Shown here: positions 28,658-38,533 of the stretch, in pieces
How the letters are laid out: each line of letters starts with the position of its first letter
Numbering within the stretch: position 1 is the stretch's first letter
Origin: Lepidurus packardi
Lineage: Eukaryota > Arthropoda > Branchiopoda > Notostraca > Triopsidae
Direction: 5' to 3'
NCBI GenBank assembly: GCA_023053545.1
Contig: JAKZAN010000005.1
Location: 12,524,001-12,588,000 of the forward strand
DNA length: 64,000 bases
Translations under genes and position numbers: made by a program
Notes under the pieces: model-generated
The model's input: the letters and a program-made list of their open reading frames with translations, nothing else
The model's database searches: none
Told to the model about the DNA's origin: nothing

Positions 28658-30891
28658 ATGGCCGACAGAATCGAAGCAGAAAGCCATGAGCCTGTTGTAG
28701 AGTTTATTACCAAAGCCCCGGCTCCAGAAACCGAAAATGTATCCCGAAAAAAGTCATGGATGGTACATAAAAGCCTAGAAAAATCCCATTTTTTGTGTTA
28801 TGGTTTGGACAATTTCGAGCTAATGAGCTAAGCTAATGAGTTATTCATGAAAAGAACAGTTTAATCACCTTACTAATGAAAACCCCACTCTTCTTTGATT
28901 CTTACAGAGCTCCGGCATTGGCGAACCTAGCTTGTACCATGCATTGGTGGTCATTTTTCTGGAATTTTTCGCCTGGGGACTCCTAACCACCCCCATGATT
29001 ACAGTAAGCCAGTCTATTTTGGATGCCCAACCCCACGTGACTTTTGGGTTGTGAGCTAACATAACAACTGTCCTCATTCGTGCCGCTTTTCTACTTTGTT
29101 GCTTAGGTTCTAAATGAAACATTCCCGGATCATACCTTTCTAATGAATGGACTCATTGTGGGGATAAAGGTGACTATTTGATGCATTACGTCTTAACCTT
29201 ATCTCCTTGGAATCTTCTAATTCATTTCTATCTATTTTGGAGAATTTTTGAATTTTTGAATGATTGAATTCAGGATTTTATTTTATTATTTTTTTTATTG
29301 GTGTATTTAGGGCCTTTTGTCGTTCTTAAGTGCTCCCTTGATTGGCGCCTTGTCGGATGTTTGGGGAAGAAAGTTTTTCCTCCTCATTACAGTGTTTTTC
29401 ACTTGCGCTCCCATCCCGTTAATCCGGATAAACACTTGGTAAGTTTTGGAATGTCGTAATTTCTGTAGAAGCATACGAATTTACGAATCGTTATGACATG
29501 GCGAGGAGAAAAGAGGAGAAAAGAAGGGGGCTGAGGCGTTTGGCGTGTTCTAGGGAGTAGTCTCCATTAGCTAATGAAGCTTTCTGCCGAGAGTGGGAGA
29601 TAAGAGAACCTTGTGCGTTATTCAGAGGAAGCCAGACTAGAGAGAAGAGAAATGCTATGGATTACATATGTGAGCTCCTTAACCCTTCCCCCAGCCGAGC
29701 TGCAGATCGTTTACAGCGTCTTTTTTGGGGCAAAAGAAAAGGAGGATTTGGAGCGTTTTGGATTAGATCCAAACAAGCAAAGCCGCCTAACTGTTCCCGG
29801 TCATGTCAAGATGCCTTCGAACAGTGATTTCTACTCCACGATCAAGAACAGGACATTCAACTCGTTGAATTTTTACAAATTTTGTAAAAATTTTTACAAA
29901 CTTGTACGAATTTTTACAAATCTTGTAAAATTTTGTAAGAATTTTGTAAGAATTTTTACAAATCTTGTAAAAAATCTCGTTAAAAAAAAGCCTGATCAAG
30001 AACAGGACATTGAACTCATGGAATTTTTACAAATTTTGTAAAAATTTACAAATTTGTACGAATTTTGTAAGAATTTTTACAAATCTTGTAAAAAATCTCG
30101 TTAAAAAAAAGCCTGATCAAGAACAGGACATTGAACTCATGGAATTTTTAAAAATTTTGTAAAAATTTTACAAATTTCTACGAATTTTTACAAATCTTGT
30201 AAAATTTTGTAAGAATTTTTACAAATCTTGTAAAAAATCTCGTTAAAAAAAAGCCTGATCAAGAACAGGACATTGAACTCATGGAACTTTTACAAATTTT
30301 GTAAAAATTTTACAAATTTGTACGAATTTTAACAAATTTTGTAAAATTTTGTAAGAATTTTGTAAGAATTTTTAAAAATCTTGTAAAAAATCTCGTTAAA
30401 AAAAAGCCTGATCAAGAACAGGACATTGAACTTATTGAATTTTTACAAATCTTGTAAAAAATCTACTTAAAAAAAAAGCCTTTTAAACATTTCGTAGCAC
30501 GTATTTGAAGTAGAAAGACAATCAGGATTGATTCCCAAGGCAATTAAGGCGGATAAGAATGTCTTATCAGGCCTTTCTTATCAATTGGTCTGCATGTTTT
30601 GGTTTGATTTAGTATCTTTTCGCCTTTTTGTTTCCCGGGGAGCTGTATCCTGTGCCCTGGTTTCAAAGACCGCAAAATATGGCGTAAAAAGATACCATTT
30701 TCTAGTTTCCAAAAGGGCAAATGAAGGCGTTGATGACTTTAGCTTGCTTCAGATTGCTTCAGATTGCTTCAGCTGACGAGATCTACATGCCACACAAATC
30801 ATGTATGATTTGGACAGTGTTTAATCACTGCACATGCATGTCATGGTTAATCTTGGCATTGAATGTTGGAATTTGCCCAAATTTGGTTCCA

Positions 30892-30936
<45 letters not shown>

Positions 30937-33493
30937 AAGAGAGGGAGAATATAGAAAGGACCTTTAGGAAAACGTCGTAGGCACAGCTAGGAAGAGATAA
31001 TTTTAGCTGAAGCTACCTTGGGCCTTGATTTGATGTGTTTCTGGGTTGTAGAAACTGTTACGCAAGAACGATTAATTTCCAACGGTTCCAACGAAAGTAT
31101 TTTCTAAACATGTTCTTGATTCATAGAATATTCAAGTGAAATGAAAGAGTAAAGTAGAATACTTCCTTCACGTTTAAATAATTTAAGAAAATCCTGTCGT
31201 ACACATTAAAAAAAAATTGACAAAATCTAGAACGTGCTTTTCATGGGAAAGATTTTGAATTTTAGATTGATTTTTTTTTATTTCTAAAAGCAATTTAGGA
31301 GAAGGTAAATCGAGGCATTGAACATCTTTTCAGCGTCTGGCAGCTTCATAATTTTCTAAGATTTGAAGGAAAGGCGATTTGTTAATAGGAAATGAATCGT
31401 TCATAAGATTTAATAAATTAGTAGTAATTAGGAAAGAGAGTTTTTCAAGAAAGTTTCATACAAAACGTCAAGGATATGGGAAAGTGATCAATTTATTAAA
31501 ATTAGAAAATTTATGAAAATATGGAAAATTTATTAAAAATAAAATTTCAAGAAAATAATGATGTTTTATTTGTTTTCAGGTGGTATTTTGCCATGATCTC
31601 GATTAGTGGGGTCTTTGCTGTGACCTTCTCGGTAGTTTTCGCCTACGTGGCGGATATTACAGAGGAAGGGGACCGGAGTGCGGCTTACGGATTAGTATCG
31701 GCCACTTTTGCTGCCAGTTTGGTCACTTCGCCAGCCTTAGGGGCGTATCTAGCACACGTTTACTCCGATACGGTAGTCGTGGGATTAGCCACCGCTATTG
31801 CGCTTCTGGACGTCTTTTTCATCCTTGTAGCCGTCCCGGAATCATTACCTGAGAAAGTGAGACCGTCGTCATGGGGAGCCCCCATATCATGGGAGCAAGC
31901 CGATCCTTTTGCGGTACAAAACCTCCTATTTATTCTTTTAAAAAATATATTTATTTTTTTTGCAGGCGTTAAGGCAGGTTGGGAAGGATTGGACTATACT
32001 GATGCTCTGCGTCACGGTATTCTTGTCCTATTTGCCCGAAGCCGGGCAGTATTCCTGTTTCTTTGTCTACCTCAAATTAGTAACTATTTCTTCGAAATTC
32101 GAAAAAAGTAGGCGAGAGGAAGAGAAATCCATTCTTTTTCTTTCTTGAATAGGTAATGCACTTTTCGGCAGAAGCAGTGGCGTTCTTTATCGCAGTGGTG
32201 GGCGTGTTATCCGTTTTGGCACAAACGGTTGTTCTCAGTTTGTTGATGCGGACTCTGGGCAGTAAACACACCATCATGGTGGGTTTGTTGTTTGAAATGC
32301 TACAACTCACCTGGTACGGCTTCGGCTCGCAAACTTGGTAACGTTTTTGTTTATCTCTTTTTCGTTTTGTTATTGTATTCTAGTCAAGTTACACAGGACA
32401 AGGGGTTAAATTTGGGTCTAAAGAATGGATTGTGTTGATAGGATGATGTGGGCTGCGGGTGTATTGGCCTCAATATCGAGTATATCGTACCCAGCCATCT
32501 CAGCGTTCGTTTCTATGCACGCAGACGCAGATAAACAAGGTAATAGTGGTTACTTTTTCGTGAAAACCGGGAATTTTCGAGACAATATGGGGGTTTTAAT
32601 CAATTTTAATTGGTTTTAATCGATTTTAATCGGGTTTAATCGATTTTAATAAGGTTTAATCGATTTTAATAGGGTTTAATCGATTTTAATGAGTTTTAAT
32701 CGATTTTAATGAGTTTTAATCGATTTTAATGAGTTTTAATCGATTTTAATGAGTTTTAATCGATTTTAATGAGTTTTAATCGATTTTAATGAGTTTTAAT
32801 CGATTTTAATGAGTTTTAATCGATTTTAATGAGTTTTAATCGATTATTTTGAAACGGTTTAGGACTCGTGCAAGGAATCATTACTGGCATGCGAGGACTG
32901 TGTAATGGCTTGGGTCCTGCCGTCTACGGCTTGATATTTTACCTCTTCCACGTGGATTTGAACGAAAGTGAATCCAAATTACATGGTCTTTCCAGAGACA
33001 AAGGAGGAAATTTCACAGATGTCGAGACGCCTGGGACGTTTGGGCACGTAAGCTGGATTCGTTTTACTTGTATCATTACTTGAGTTCAGTACTTTAAGTT
33101 TATAATTTTTCTCAATTTTTAAGGGGATATTCTGGGTAAAATTTTATCGTTAGCTTGTTCTTTGACGACTAATTTTTGGGTTTTATCGCGGAATTTGCAG
33201 TTTGTACCAGGCCCGCCCTTTGTTTTTGGTGCTTTGCTAGTCATCTGTGCATTGTTGGTTGCGTTCTTCATTCCTGAGGCGCCATTATTGTCTGCTTCGC
33301 GATCTGCAGGCTCCAGAAGAACCGCGAGTAGCCATTTGTTTACTAATTTTGCATTCGCGTTTCGCCGTTTTTGATCCTTGTTTCGATTGTAGATGGGTCT
33401 ATGGAGCTGCATTACGAAGCTGACTTGAAAAAGACAGATGGAGTTAATGTCAGCTCCCCGTTAATGGGAGACGAAGAATCTGCTGTGTTGTGA
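28658..33493 (+). CDS. Mfsd14: MFSD14/HIAT1 major facilitator transporter
   Basis: MFSD14 (hippocampus abundant transcript) proteins are 12-helix major-facilitator transporters of endomembranes; the substrate is uncertain. Eleven exons join in phase: 28658-28762, 28908-29003, 29107-29169, 29311-29438, 31580-31913, 31966-32079, 32153-32337, 32442-32539, 32863-33047, 33201-33327, 33393-33493, giving 511 residues (human MFSD14A about 490). Features are LYHALVVIFLEFFAWGLLT (TM1), the MFS signature GALSDVWGRK, YVADITEEGDRSAAYGLVSA, SYLPEAGQYSCFFVYL and GITGMRGLCNGLGPAVYGL between the later helices. Both cytosolic termini are polar; the end is PLMGDEESAVL. Intron 4 (2.1 kb) and intron 8 are swollen by tandem repeats, the rest are short. 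Confidence 0.94.
29840..30480. repeat. Five-copy ~121-154 bp tandem repeat in MFSD14 intron 4
   Basis: The anchor GATCAAGAACAGGACATT recurs at 29840, 29994, 30115, 30257 and 30410, each followed by runs of TTTTTACAAA and TTTTGTAA. The 142-residue frame at 29613-30041 over its start is repeat-derived. Confidence 0.9.
30896..30931. repeat. Poly-T tract
   Basis: Uninterrupted run of about 35 T inside MFSD14 intron 4; possibly the reverse of a retroposed poly-A tail, though no adjoining element was recognised. Confidence 0.8.
32592..32846. repeat. 20-bp minisatellite in MFSD14 intron 8
   Basis: About 13 copies of GAGTTTTAATCGATTTTAAT, very homogeneous toward the right end, ending 16 bp before the exon 9 acceptor. 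Confidence 0.95.
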
Positions 33494-35162
33494 ATTCCTC
33501 CATCCAAAATGGTCGTCTGAGAATGGGTTAAACTATAAGGAAAAGAGAAACTCGACAGTGGAAAGTCAAAAGGGACCTGGGACCTTTTTTTTCCGACTTT
33601 ATATTTCAAAAGAAAAGAAAAACACTGCCACGTGCTGATTCGGACGACACGTGGCCCAGGCGAAAAAAAAGATTAAATAATGTACAAGCAGAACTACTTT
33701 AAAGCGAAGAGAAACTCCGATCCAGTTTAAATTCCAATGCCTAGTTTTGTAGTGACGGATCTTTCTAGCGCAGTAAGTGTGATACTTATGGTGACGGTGT
33801 GTGAGTTGGTTGGAATGATTCGTTTCTGGGCTGGTTTCTCATCCTTGCATAATTTCTGCAACAGAAAAACGCCCCTTGATTTTGACTTGAAAACAGAAAG
33901 GAAGTTGTAAAACGAGGGGAATCAAAGTTCTGGACAGGAAGTTCTGGAAAAGAAGGCATATCGTAGTTAAGGTGACTTGTGGCGTATACACTAATGTGCA
34001 AGAAAACAACAACAAACAAAACACAGACGAAGTCTATTGTATAGATAATTCATTCATTTCTTGGTTTCTCCTGCACTGGATATGGTCCATGTATTCTTTT
34101 GTCCTCCAAATGAGGCATGCCTAGTATAATTTACATGCCAGACTGATGATTGGGGGCTTTTTTATTTATATTTTTAGTTTGGGGGGAATATACAAGTTTA
34201 CAGCCAGAGAATTATTTCATATGACCATTTTTCAGTGAAGAATACACGCTGTGGTTGTCGAACAAGTGTTTTTTACTTAGCTTAACAAGTGTTTTTTACT
34301 TATCTTAACAAGTGTTTCATTATCTTAACGTTTATTAAGAACATCGGCGCATTTCCAGTTAAATCTGGTCTGATCAGACCAGGTTTAAGTGAAACTATAG
34401 TTATGTTTACTTGAGTAAACAACTGAAAACATTTCAGAGAACGGAGAACGAAAACCTCGAAACGTACACTTGGTTATATTTCCTTGTATTTATTATTTCG
34501 TTTGTCTTATATTCCTTATATTTAAAGCTTAAATTCAGGATATGTAAGGAAAAACAAAAAATTCGAACAAAATCAGTATTTTCCTTGTTAGTTTTTAGCA
34601 AAACGTTCGCTGCGGCCGCCATTTTTGTTTTTCTTATATTCCTTATATTTAAAGCTTAAATCCATGACATGGAAGGAAAAACCAAAAATTCGAACAAAAT
34701 CAGTATTTTCCTTGTTAGTTTTTAGCAAAACGTTCGCTGCGGCCGCCATTTTGTGATATCCGTAGTTGTGGTAATGTTTGGTTTGTAATTTTCATTGTTG
34801 ACTCACATAAGGCAGTGCTCATTCGGATTACTTTTCTTTCGTTAGCGTCAACATCTTCCTTGTTAGTTTCATCCATTCATTAATTAAGTTAGTTCCATCT
34901 ATTAATTGAAAGTTATAAAAGCGCAATCATCCACGCTCGAAGACGTTAGCCAATAAAGATTGTAAATCCTATTTTTTTTAATTTCTTTTGATAATTTATG
35001 ACTAAATGAAGTCTTAAAAGCGTGTTATTTTTATTATGTTCCATTACACGGAACAAATTTCTTTATCCGTTACCCAGGAAACGACTGGATTTCTTTTTAC
35101 AGCGCTGGAAACAATAGAGTTGGTGTGGAAACGAGCCTTTTAATACTGTTAAAGGTGGGAGG
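33494..35162. other. Intergenic region between MFSD14 and the GPCR
   Basis: Contains the MFSD14 3' UTR, three 23-bp AACAAGTGTTTTTTACTTAGCTT-like units near 34261-34320, and the duplication at 34506-34756. No gene is supported. Confidence 0.4.
34506..34756. repeat. Two-copy 127-bp tandem repeat
   Basis: Units begin CTTATATTCCTTATATTT at 34506 and 34633; each ends with GCTGCGGCCGCCATTTT. Confidence 0.9.
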
Positions 35163-36143
35163 ATGGAAGGAAGTTATATTCCTGCTCTTATCGGGCAGAT
35201 TTGCTTAACTCTGCTCATTATTGTAGCTAATTTCTGTGTCGTGTTTTGCATTGTACAAAGTCCTACGCTGCGTCACAAATTAACCAATTTCTTCGTACTG
35301 GCCATAGGAATCGTGGGAATCCTAGCAGGGATCTTAGTGTGTCCGCTGACGATCGTGGAATTCATCTGGCCCGGAAATTGGGACCAAGAAGGCTGTTTGA
35401 TGCTGGGAATCGTGTACCAATTCGTGCTGTACGCTTCCATTGGCACCGCCATGTTAATCGCCATCGACAGACAGTTCTCGATAGTGAAACCCATGTTTCA
35501 CGCTGCTCAATTAACTCTGAGTAAAACGCTTCTTGCGATAGCCCTGATTGGAACGTTCGCACTCACCTTCGCTCTTTATCCTTCGCTTCAAGCCTATACC
35601 ACTAACAAACCATCCGATGACAGCGCCACGTGTTATTACCGTTATAGTTCCTGGACGCTTCGCCTGATGGTGCTGTTAATCTGCTTCGTACTTCCGTTTA
35701 GTGTCATTATCGTGATGTATGTCAGCATTTTGCAAGTGGCTTGGCAAGCGCAGGCGCAGATTACGCCCACTTTGCACACTGCTGAACCAATTATCTTTAC
35801 CATTGAACGATGTGTAGCTCCGCCTCCTCGCAAGCTGTGTTGTTTGCGTGGGAAATCAACCAAAGCGGGCAAAAGCTTGTTATTAATCGTTACCGTTTAC
35901 TCTGTTGTCTGGACTCCGCATTTTGTCTGCAATTTGATGGGAAGTTACTCCGATTGCATCGTTTGGATCACGCTGAGCTCCTTTGTAGCTCATCCGGTAC
36001 TGTACGGCGTTCTGAATCGAGCAATTCGGGAGCAGTTATGGCAGAAATTTGCCTGTTGGAAGTACGACGACGAGGTTGAAGATTTGCCCCAAGGCGATGA
36101 AGATTTTTGGCAATTTTTAGAGCGCACTACGACCCTTTCGTGA
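35163..36143 (+). CDS. Orphan class A (rhodopsin-like) GPCR, intronless
   Basis: One frame of 326 residues with seven hydrophobic spans, so a plasma-membrane receptor is likely; the ligand is unknown. TM1 is LTLLIIVANFCVVFCIV, TM3 starts with the conserved Cys in EGCLMLGIVYQ and ends IDRQFSIVKP, a variant of the E/DRY motif with Tyr replaced by Gln. A Cys in extracellular loop 2 (SATCYYRYSSW) can pair with the TM3 Cys. TM6 reads VTVYSVVWTPHFVCNL (VWTP in place of CWxP), and TM7 has AHPVLYGVLNR, HPxxY instead of NPxxY. The N terminus is only about 7 residues before TM1. It has no introns, unlike most other genes here, so it may derive from a retrocopy or belong to an intronless receptor clade. 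I cannot assign a subfamily. Confidence 0.85.
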   Translation: MEGSYIPALIGQICLTLLIIVANFCVVFCIVQSPTLRHKLTNFFVLAIGIVGILAGILVCPLTIVEFIWPGNWDQEGCLMLGIVYQFVLYASIGTAMLIAIDRQFSIVKPMFHAAQLTLSKTLLAIALIGTFALTFALYPSLQAYTTNKPSDDSATCYYRYSSWTLRLMVLLICFVLPFSVIIVMYVSILQVAWQAQAQITPTLHTAEPIIFTIERCVAPPPRKLCCLRGKSTKAGKSLLLIVTVYSVVWTPHFVCNLMGSYSDCIVWITLSSFVAHPVLYGVLNRAIREQLWQKFACWKYDDEVEDLPQGDEDFWQFLERTTTLS

Positions 36144-36145
36144 CC

Positions 36146-36599
36146 ATAAAATGAATACAAACAAAACGTTTCTTTGGGGATTAATGTGGGGCGGTTTGTA
36201 AAACAGGATGTAATGTACATCTGATAGCGTTTGAGAAGTACCCAGAGTACACAGATTAACACGCGTAAACGGAAGATAAAAAGCTAATTGTATTTTTAAT
36301 AAAATGAATACATACAAAACGTTTCTTTGGGAATTGATATGGGGCGGTTCTTAAAACAGGATGTAATGTACATCTGATAGCGTTGGGGAAGTACCCAGAG
36401 TACCCAGATTAACACGCGTAAACGGAAGATAAAAAGCTTATTGTATTTTTAATAAAATGAATACAAACAAAACGTTTCTTTGCGGATTGATATGGGGCGG
36501 TTCTTAAAACAGGATGTAATGTACATCTGATAGCGTTTGGGAAGTACCCCGAGTACACAGATTAACACGCGTAAACGGAAGATAAAAAAATTATTGTAT
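36146..36599. repeat. Three-copy 153-bp repeat filling the GPCR-HTD2 gap
   Basis: Units start with ATAAAATGAATAC at 36146, 36299 and 36452. They run from the GPCR stop codon to within 3 bp of the HTD2 stop codon. The unit junctions contain AATAAA on the plus strand and ATTAAA on the minus strand, so the array may serve as the 3' end of both genes. Confidence 0.92.
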
Positions 36600-36601
36600 T
36601 C

Positions 36602-37030
36602 TTATTGCTGGTTTGGAGGTTCTCGTGGCAATAAAAGCTTGCCCGTCCCTTCTAATACAACTTTGTTACCCACTTGGGCCGAAAACCGAACACTCGCCAG
36701 TTTTCGGACGTCAGTGAGCTCGATTTCCACGTGAACGGTTTCGTTAACGTAACAAGGGTTAGGGAAAGTCATGGATTGTTGAACAACCATCGTTCCCGGT
36801 CCGGGGTAATGGTGACCCAAGATAGCGGAAACGAGACCGTTTAAAAAAACGCCATGAACGATCGGTTTGTCTGCACGGAGGTGGATTGGATTGTCGTCTC
36901 CGGTCAAATCAGCGAATTGCTGAACATCGTCCCGAGTTATCTGTCTCGTAAGGGAAGCTTTGTGACCGCTTTCGAACCCTTTCGAGCTGAAGAATCGCAA
37001 CTGAGCCGGGAAGAAACGAAGGAGTTTCAT
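36602..37030 (-). CDS. HTD2: Mitochondrial 3-hydroxyacyl-thioester dehydratase type 2
   Basis: HTD2 performs the dehydration step of mitochondrial fatty-acid synthesis (type II), which feeds lipoic acid production. The 142-residue single-exon frame starts with a basic, aromatic presequence ([14 protein letters not shown]) suited to mitochondrial import. The R-hydratase (MaoC) motif LTGDDNPIH lies at 42-50 with catalytic Asp and His; VHGVFLNGLVSAILGHHYPGPG and the hot-dog-fold strands follow. The start ATG lies inside the ARMC7 stop region: ATGA, with ATG for HTD2 and TGA for ARMC7. An in-frame TGA ten codons upstream blocks any longer form and the next ATG falls beyond the active site, so this start is well fixed. 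Position -3 is G. Human HTD2 (168 residues) is translated from the bicistronic RPP14 mRNA; here the upstream partner is ARMC7. Confidence 0.92.
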   Translation of the reverse strand: MKLLRFFPAQLRFFSSKGFESGHKASLTRQITRDDVQQFADLTGDDNPIHLRADKPIVHGVFLNGLVSAILGHHYPGPGTMVVQQSMTFPNPCYVNETVHVEIELTDVRKLASVRFSAQVGNKVVLEGTGKLLLPREPPNQQ

Positions 37031-37901
37031 GACGGCGGAAGAGGAATGTTTGATAATTCAGGATTTAAGTCGCAGTGTTCCTCTAGGAATATCTGAGCTA
37101 GATTCCGAACACGACGATTGGTACTTCTCGCGAATCTTGTCATGCAATCGATCACTGCTGGAACGGCAATGCCTATCGTACAAATAAATAGCAATATTTA
37201 TAAAAGTGGTAAGGCCACAGTGTACTACAAGTAGTTGATTTTTTGTCACAAGATGGCAGTGACGTCATGCCCCTATATCGCGAGAATTGTTTATGAATTT
37301 TCTTTAAAGTTTCTTTCCAATCAGTTTTAAACTAATACTTGATTTTGAATCGGGTGTAACAAGAAAGTTTAGAGTTGTGATGGCTGACAGAACAGTTTCT
37401 TCGTCTGTGGAAGATAGGCAATGCACAATTGAAGGGATTCCTTCGGATGCAAAGATAATTTGCTGGTTTTCCTTGTCTATGAAAAGAATTTAATATTTTT
37501 AAATATGTGTAAATTAGGAATTCATTTTAAAAAGGTATACCTAAGCAGAGGTTGCTAATTCCACCGATGGCGAACTGCTTTTGCAGGGTATTTCCTTCCT
37601 TAATTTGGTCCAAAAAGAGGTCGATTACATTTAACTTTCTAAGGAATCCGTAGTTGATAGGATCATACGCAAAGTTTGCTAAATTTGCAATAACCTGCGT
37701 TCGCGAATCTGGAATGACATGTTCGAAAAGTTATCAGAGTTTTGGCAGGAAAACAAAGGTTAAAAAAATTACAAAGCAAGAAAGTAGGTAACCTTCAGAT
37801 TGAGTCTCTTGAAATTCCGTTACTAATTTCTGCAAGTAATCAAAACGGTTAGGTGCGTCTTTCCCTTTTCTTTTCGCAAGTCTCTCAGGGGTACTAAACA
37901 T
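37027..37901 (-). CDS. ARMC7: Armadillo repeat-containing protein 7
   Basis: ARMC7 is a small armadillo protein reported with spliceosomal factors in other animals; its exact job is uncertain. Four exons (37901-37793, 37708-37541, 37476-37339, 37172-37027) give 186 residues (human 198). Clear family signatures are [78 protein letters not shown] and [15 protein letters not shown]. The last exon would be missed without homology because its frame is only short. The stop TGA overlaps the HTD2 start ATG. The gene is divergent from GEN1 and the 632-bp gap between their start codons holds a candidate transposon. Confidence 0.93.
37173..37338 (-). promoter_or_regulatory. ARMC7 intron 3 with promoter-like motif cluster
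   Basis: Within this 166-bp intron, on the plus strand, CAAGATGGCAGT (YY1-like), TGACGTCA (CRE/ATF palindrome) and ATCGCGAGA (like the TCTCGCGAGA core element) fall in about 40 bp at 37249-37288. Such a cluster is typical of promoters and could drive an HTD2-only transcript whose leader is ARMC7 exon 4. No function is shown. Confidence 0.4.
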
Positions 37902-38048
37902 TCTTCATTTATCTTGTATGTTCGTTTTCTTGCTTGTTATGTTATTATTTTCAAATGAATTTCTTTGGCTTTTCCGACATCTAGTGGACAGTTGGTGGAC
38001 TTCTAGGCACCCGAAATTGTTTCACGGCGCTGAATTACCCTGCCATCT

Positions 38049-38410
38049 CAACACGTTCTCCGGATTTAATTACCAACGTACGTAATGTATCCCGGAGTTC
38101 AAAATTTACACTAGAGTGTCACTGTCTAACAATGAATTTTTATTTTTTTCAGCTGTTGAGTGAAAGTGCAAGTTTTAACGTTTTAACGCGTTTAACAAGT
38201 TTTAACGCGAGAATCGTTAACCTAACCTAATCTAACCTAAGCAAACCTAACCTATCCTAACCTAACCTAAACTAATTCATTTCCAATCCAACAACAATTT
38301 TCAACTCGAGTTACACCCATTTGTCATTCTTTTTCCGGAGAACGTTTTGCAACAATAATACACACTAGTGTCAATTTTATCTCCGAGTTCCGAAACTGGA
38401 GAACCTGTTG
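38049..38410. mobile_element. Candidate MITE carrying telomere-like CCTAA repeats
   Basis: The ends CAACACGTTCTCCGG (38049-38063) and the reverse complement of 38396-38410 (CAACAGGTTCTCCAG) match at 13 of 15 positions. GCCATCT flanks it at 38042-38048 and 38412-38418, a possible 7-bp target duplication (with one extra G on the right). A diverged second copy lies at 47776-48089. It fills most of the ARMC7-GEN1 divergent spacer. Confidence 0.6.
38219..38272. repeat. Interstitial TTAGG-type telomere-like array
   Basis: About ten imperfect CCTAA units (AACCTAACCTAATCTAACCT and so on). TTAGG is the usual arthropod telomere repeat. At the same place the second copy of the element has a single AACCTAA. 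Confidence 0.8.
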
Positions 38411-38533
38411 GGCCATCTAGAACTGCCTTGTGCTGCCATCTAGAACATGCGAGAAACAAAGATTCAAATGTGTTTACGGTAGTTGGCTGTGTCTGTGTAG
38501 CAAGTTTGGAATTGACCATTGAGGTGTATAAAA

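Noticed and set aside
29613..30041. 142-residue frame in MFSD14 intron 4
   Set aside because: More than half lies in a tandem repeat; no homology, and it is in an intron of a well-supported gene.
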